From Leptobacterium_A meishanense (GTDB lineage Bacteria > Bacteroidota > Bacteroidia > Flavobacteriales > Flavobacteriaceae), in assembly GCF_037645805.1 (NCBI RefSeq), contig NZ_JBBEXE010000005.1, forward strand, positions 124,001 to 188,000: DNA of 64,000 nt, given 5' to 3'. Shown here piece after piece: positions 59,979-64,000 of the stretch (the first letter of the stretch is position 1; each line of letters starts with the position of its first letter). The position numbers and the translations under genes are program-made. The notes below the pieces were generated by a model that saw only the letters and a program-made list of their open reading frames with translations, did not search any database and had not been told where the DNA came from.

Positions 59979-62312
59979 TTAAAAGTCTAACTCTTCAAAT
60001 TCTTCATCATCCACTTCTATAAGCTCCTCATTTGTTAGTTCTTTGGTACAATCTACAGCTATACTTAGCTCTTCAGGAGCCTCAAAATCCTCTTTGGAAA
60101 CATTCAGTTCTTCATCTTCATAACATTTTTTCATGTACAATGCCCATATAGGAAGTGCCATACTTGCTCCTTGTCCGTAGGTGATGGTTTTGAAATGTGT
60201 AGCCCGGTCTTCCCCTCCTACCCATACACCCGTGACCAAATTAGGAACCATTCCCATAAACCAGCCGTCACTTTGGTTTTGTGTGGTCCCTGTTTTACCG
60301 GCAATAGCGTTTTTAAATTCATAAGGATAGCCCGTAATAATTTCTTTATATTCTGTCCGGTCTTTTGCAAAGGTATGCCTTAGTCTCATCCCCGACCCTG
60401 CTTCTGTGACCCCCTCTAATAAGTTTACTGTTGTATAGGCTATTTCTTCACTTAAAACATCTTTTGTTTCAGGAACATATTCGAATAAAATGGTTCCATT
60501 CTTGTCCTCGATACGGGTCACCATAACAGGCTTCACATATACTCCTTTATTGGCAAAGGTTCCATATGCACCTACCATTTCATATACAGTAATATCTGGT
60601 GTGCCCAAAGCAATAGAAGGAACGGCTAAAAGATCTGATGTAATGCCCAGTTTACGGCTCAAGTTTACTACCGGTTCAGGACCTACTTTGTCCATTAATC
60701 TCGCTGTAATGGTATTGACCGAGTTTGCTAATGCATTCTTAAGTGTTCTCATTTTTCCGGAATATTCACCACTTGAATTTTTAGGACACCATGGTTCCAT
60801 ATTCCCATATTTATTAGCTTCTATACAATGTAACACATCAGGCAGGGAGTCACAAGGGGACATATGTAACTGATCAATCGCCGTAGCATATACAAACGGT
60901 TTAAAGGTAGAGCCTGCTTGCCGTGCTCCTTGTATTACCTGGTCGTATTTGAAGTGCCTATAGTCCACTCCTCCTACCCACGCTTTAACATGACCTGTTC
61001 TGGGTTCCATAGACATCATTCCTGTACGAAGAAAATATTTATAATACTTTATAGAGTCTAAGGGTGTCATTACTGTATCTATTTCGCCACCCCAACTAAA
61101 TACAGTCATCTCTGTCTTTTTATTGAAGGAAGCTTTTATTTCTTCTTCACTTTTTCCTTGTAGCTTCAATACTCGCCAACGTTCCGACTGGCGCATAGAA
61201 CGCTCGTAAATGCCTTTTATTTCTTCATTGGTAACCCCTGTAAATGGGGCTGTGGGGTTTCTGACCAACGTATTTTGGACAAAAAACTCTTTTTGAAGGC
61301 GCTTCATATGCTCTTCCACTGATTCTTCTGCATATTTTTGCATGCGTGAATCTATGGTTGTGTATATTTTTAAGCCATCAAGATAGATATTGTATTTTGA
61401 TCCATCTTTTTTAGGGTTTTTTTCAATCCAGTCCAATAAATACCCCCTTAAGTATTCTCTAAAATAAGTAGCAGTGCCTTCTTTATGTGATTCGGGAGTG
61501 AAATTTATCTCCAGAGGGAGTTTTTGGAGGGAATCTTTTTCATTTTTAGCAATGTATCCATTTTTATGCATTTGTTTCAAAACAACATTTCTCCTTTGCT
61601 TTACCATTTCAGGACGTCGAATCGGGTTGTATAAAGATGAATTTTTTAGCATTCCCACCAATACCGCTGACTCTTCTATTTTTAGCTCGTGTGGTTCTTT
61701 TCCGAAATAGATACGTGCTGCAGAGCGTATTCCATCTGCATTATAATTAAAATCGTAAATATTGAAATACATTGCAATAATCTCTTGTTTTGTATATTGA
61801 CGCTCTAGTCGTGTGGCAATAATCCATTCTTTAATTTTTTGTAATACTCTGGCAGCTATATTGTTAGATGCTCTTTCGGTAAATAATAACTTCGCCAATT
61901 GTTGCGATATGGTACTTGCCCCTCCTTTAGTTCCTAGAAAAACAAATGCCCTGAGTGTACCACGAACATCTATTCCCGAATGTTTGTAATAACGTTCGTC
62001 TTCCGTAGCAACTAAGGCGTCTACTAAATATTTTGGTAAGTCGTTATATGAAATAGGGGTTCTATTATCATTAAAGTAAAACTTCCCTAATGTTTTTCCA
62101 TCTGATGAAATAATTTCTGTTGCAAGATTGGTCTTAGGGTTTTCTAATATCTCAAACGTAGGCATCTTTCCGAAAACACCCCATGACGCTAATAAAAAGA
62201 CAAGTACAGTTATTCCTATAAATCCGGCAAACAACCTCCAAAACCATACAATATATCTTTTGAAAAGATTTTTTTGCTGATCGGATTTCTTTTTTACAGA
62301 TTTTTTAGTCAT
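59979..62312 (-). CDS. bifunctional penicillin-binding protein 1A
   Basis: A 777-residue class A PBP that polymerises and cross-links peptidoglycan. One N-terminal membrane helix (about 25-47), then a GT51 glycosyltransferase domain with the catalytic Glu in TEDERYYKHSGID and GGASTISQQLAK, then the transpeptidase with AGSTFKPF (active Ser and Lys), SVN in ANSVNTITARL and KTGTT. The C-terminal end is acidic (NEELIEVDDEEFEELDF), as usual in flavobacteria. Stop to gldH and PBP start are 6 bases apart, so they form an operon with gldH and ricT. Confidence 0.95.
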   Translation of the reverse strand: MTKKSVKKKSDQQKNLFKRYIVWFWRLFAGFIGITVLVFLLASWGVFGKMPTFEILENPKTNLATEIISSDGKTLGKFYFNDNRTPISYNDLPKYLVDALVATEDERYYKHSGIDVRGTLRAFVFLGTKGGASTISQQLAKLLFTERASNNIAARVLQKIKEWIIATRLERQYTKQEIIAMYFNIYDFNYNADGIRSAARIYFGKEPHELKIEESAVLVGMLKNSSLYNPIRRPEMVKQRRNVVLKQMHKNGYIAKNEKDSLQKLPLEINFTPESHKEGTATYFREYLRGYLLDWIEKNPKKDGSKYNIYLDGLKIYTTIDSRMQKYAEESVEEHMKRLQKEFFVQNTLVRNPTAPFTGVTNEEIKGIYERSMRQSERWRVLKLQGKSEEEIKASFNKKTEMTVFSWGGEIDTVMTPLDSIKYYKYFLRTGMMSMEPRTGHVKAWVGGVDYRHFKYDQVIQGARQAGSTFKPFVYATAIDQLHMSPCDSLPDVLHCIEANKYGNMEPWCPKNSSGEYSGKMRTLKNALANSVNTITARLMDKVGPEPVVNLSRKLGITSDLLAVPSIALGTPDITVYEMVGAYGTFANKGVYVKPVMVTRIEDKNGTILFEYVPETKDVLSEEIAYTTVNLLEGVTEAGSGMRLRHTFAKDRTEYKEIITGYPYEFKNAIAGKTGTTQNQSDGWFMGMVPNLVTGVWVGGEDRATHFKTITYGQGASMALPIWALYMKKCYEDEELNVSKEDFEAPEELSIAVDCTKELTNEELIEVDDEEFEELDF

Positions 62313-62318
62313 TCCGGA

Positions 62319-62804
62319 CTAATTTTTAATTACTTTTTCTATTTCAATGCCTACATCATTAATCCCTTCTAATACAGAAACTCCTTCAATACTTCCATTT
62401 GACCTCATGGCATGTTCTATATGAACTTCATATTCCCCTGATATTGGAAAGGTAACTGCTTCTTTGTACCACAGTTTACTCTCTTTTAATGATGTAAATC
62501 CTTTTCCTAACCATTCCCCTGAAGATTTTGCCATTTCATACTCTAAAGTATCAGAAATTACTTCTGAATTGGGAAATCTCATCTCCACAATCAAAAAAAG
62601 ATTGTTATACTTATAGTTTTCATCATTTCTGAGATTGATAAACATATCATAATTGCCTATAGTATCGGGTGCTTGAAAAGAAAACGTGATTTTCTTGTTT
62701 TTATTCCACCCTTTTTCTATGGACTGGTATTCTGAAAACACTGTATTAGTATTACAGGAATGAAATAGTATTAACAAGAAAAGAAATAGCCCTTTCTTTA
62801 GCAT
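62319..62804 (-). CDS. gldH: gliding-motility lipoprotein GldH
   Basis: A 161-residue lipoprotein (lipobox LFHSCNT, Cys16) of the GldH family, needed for gliding motility and linked to type-IX secretion in Flavobacterium johnsoniae. The gene shares one base with ricT upstream and is 6 bases from the PBP1A gene downstream, an order known from flavobacteria. The body is a beta-rich domain (KITFSFQAPDTIGNYDMFINLRNDENY; AVTFPISGEYEVHIEHAMR). Its presence supports a gliding or at least T9SS-bearing relative, though sequence alone cannot show motility. Confidence 0.88.
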   Translation of the reverse strand: MLKKGLFLFLLILFHSCNTNTVFSEYQSIEKGWNKNKKITFSFQAPDTIGNYDMFINLRNDENYKYNNLFLIVEMRFPNSEVISDTLEYEMAKSSGEWLGKGFTSLKESKLWYKEAVTFPISGEYEVHIEHAMRSNGSIEGVSVLEGINDVGIEIEKVIKN

Positions 62805-63958
62805 TATTTTGATGCTTTTTTATAGTTTTTATTCCTCCGTTTCTTATTCTTTCTCCTTCGCTTTTTAGGCCTGTCAAATCGTGTCAGGCTATCTTGTCCA
62901 ACGACATTTTCAAAGCCTTTCTTATTTTCTTCAGTGAATTCTGATTCATGTTCCTCCAAGCTAGTGATTTTTTCTCCTGATTTATTTATTTCAATAATCT
63001 CATTAACTTGTTCTGTTGTTAATCTATACCAGTTAGATACATTGTCTTCATATGCATACCAAAGAAGGCTTTTGAAAATATCCACTTTTTGACATATTGC
63101 TCTTCCTTTCTCAGTATTTAATTTTATCTCTTGTTTTGGAAAATTTTGTATAGCGTCTAAGTAAGCGTCTAATTCATAATTAAGACAGCATTTTAGCTTG
63201 CCACATTGACCTGCCAGCTTTTGAGGGTTTAAAGATAATTGTTGATATCGTGCTGCTGATGTGCTTACAGACCTGAAATCAGTTAACCATGTAGAGCAAC
63301 ACAATTCCCTGCCACAAGAGCCAATACCCCCGAGACGCGATGCTTCTTGGCGAAGGCCTATCTGTCGCATTTCAATACGCGTTCCAAATACTCTCGCCAT
63401 TTCTTTGATCAGCTGTCGAAAATCTACCCGCCCCTCTGCTGTGTAGTAAAAAATTGCTTTTGAGCCATCTCCTTGAAACTCTACATCTGATATTTTCATT
63501 TCTAGGCCTAATGTAATGGCTAATTCCCGGGATCGCTTTTGAACCTCTTCTTCCCTGTTTCTTACTGAAGACCATTTATCAACATCCCGTTCTGATGCTT
63601 TCCGGTAAATTTTCGGGAGGGTTTCGTCTTTCCAATTGGTTTTTTTCTTTTTCATTTGAACCCTTACCAATTCTCCTGTCAATGTTACAATACCTATATC
63701 ATGACCGGAAGGTGCTTCCGTAGCAACAATATCACCAATAACCAATGGAAGGTTTTTTGTGTTCCTGAAAAATTCTTTTCTGCTATTTTTAAACCGGACT
63801 TCTACACAATCAAATGGTTCTTGACCGGCAGGGAGCGCCATATTAGACAGCCAATCAAAAACAGTTAATTTATTACAGCTATCTGTCCCACAAGTACCAT
63901 TATTTCTACATCCTCCAGGCTTTCCGTCTTTCCCGGTTGAACAATTTGTGCAACCCAT
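62804..63958 (-). CDS. ricT: PSP1-domain protein RicT-like
   Basis: A 384-residue protein with a PSP1 domain (about 75-260). Bacillus RicT (YaaT) works with RicA and RicF, binding iron-sulfur clusters and guiding RNase Y processing. Here Cys-rich segments appear at the N terminus (MGCTNCSTGKDGKPGGCRNNGTCGTDSC) and in GSCGRELCCSTWL and CGKLKCCLNYE, all compatible with cluster binding. The C-terminal 30 residues are strongly basic (KKRRRKNKKRRNKNYKK), suited to RNA binding. First gene of the ricT-gldH-PBP1A operon within this window. Confidence 0.88.
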   Translation of the reverse strand: MGCTNCSTGKDGKPGGCRNNGTCGTDSCNKLTVFDWLSNMALPAGQEPFDCVEVRFKNSRKEFFRNTKNLPLVIGDIVATEAPSGHDIGIVTLTGELVRVQMKKKKTNWKDETLPKIYRKASERDVDKWSSVRNREEEVQKRSRELAITLGLEMKISDVEFQGDGSKAIFYYTAEGRVDFRQLIKEMARVFGTRIEMRQIGLRQEASRLGGIGSCGRELCCSTWLTDFRSVSTSAARYQQLSLNPQKLAGQCGKLKCCLNYELDAYLDAIQNFPKQEIKLNTEKGRAICQKVDIFKSLLWYAYEDNVSNWYRLTTEQVNEIIEINKSGEKITSLEEHESEFTEENKKGFENVVGQDSLTRFDRPKKRRRKNKKRRNKNYKKASK

Positions 63959-64000
63959 ATTTTTTATATTAATCCGAGGTTTTTATCACGGAATAGGTTT

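Noticed and set aside
1..64000. CRISPR arrays, rRNA or tRNA genes, prophage
   Set aside because: No regularly spaced repeats, no cloverleaf-like sequences in the short intergenic gaps, and no phage structural or integrase genes were seen on reading.

Overview
The window is AT-rich chromosomal DNA from a member of the Bacteroidetes, almost certainly a Flavobacteriaceae-type bacterium. Evidence: a gliding-motility lipoprotein GldH next to a PSP1/RicT protein and PBP1A; the five-helix one-subunit SdhC with SdhA and SdhB; a HupE-like / dCMP deaminase / S41 protease block; secreted proteins whose signal peptides end in ...AQ; and many promoters of the Bacteroidetes type (TTG or TTTG, about 20 bases, TAnnTTTG) instead of sigma70-type -35/-10 boxes. 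I see no rRNA, tRNA, CRISPR array, prophage or complete insertion sequence.

Layout. 1-5.8 kb: 3' end of a secreted sortilin-like protein, HemJ, an NtrY-like kinase overlapping an enoyl-CoA hydratase, a radical SAM gene broken by one in-frame TAA, PlsC and a bacilliredoxin. 5.8-9.4 kb: a more accessory patch with a secreted erythromycin-esterase-family protein and a TPR protein. 9.4-16 kb: HupE-like protein, dCMP deaminase, S41 protease, MarC, DUF3109, secreted S9 peptidase. 16-21 kb: tandem peptide-type ABC ATPase and a 1088-residue TolB/amidohydrolase. 21-28 kb: sdhCAB from a strong consensus promoter and a second sortilin-like protein. 28-36 kb: an orphan HEPN/AbiU2-like protein, ChaN-like protein, Xaa-Pro aminopeptidase, dGTPase, class Ia ribonucleotide reductase. 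36-41.7 kb: a metal-uptake operon (outer-membrane barrel, binding lipoprotein, ATPase, two permeases each carrying a C-terminal winged-helix-like tail) divergent from a DtxR/MntR regulator, with an inverted repeat over both promoters. 41.7-51 kb: unknown secreted protein, prenyl synthase, and a TetR-TolC-MFP-RND efflux operon interrupted by a four-helix-bundle gene. 51-64 kb: AspRS, ferritin, ClC channel, cold-shock protein, TadA/Dxs pair, succinyl-CoA:3-ketoacid transferase, PBP1A, GldH, RicT.

How it fits together: most of the window is housekeeping (TCA cycle, DNA precursors, isoprenoids, haem, cell wall, translation) plus metal handling (Mn/Fe/Zn uptake, ferritin, ChaN) and secreted peptide metabolism. 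The least ordinary items are the metal operon with tailed permeases and its compact divergent control region, the single-stop radical SAM gene, a MITE-like palindromic repeat present in two copies with a related short core elsewhere, the four-helix-bundle insertion inside the efflux operon, an 11-bp tandem box array upstream of aspS, a candidate small structured RNA near 16.1 kb, and promoters placed so close to start codons that leaderless transcripts are implied. I did not find an unmistakable new multi-gene defence or biosynthetic system.
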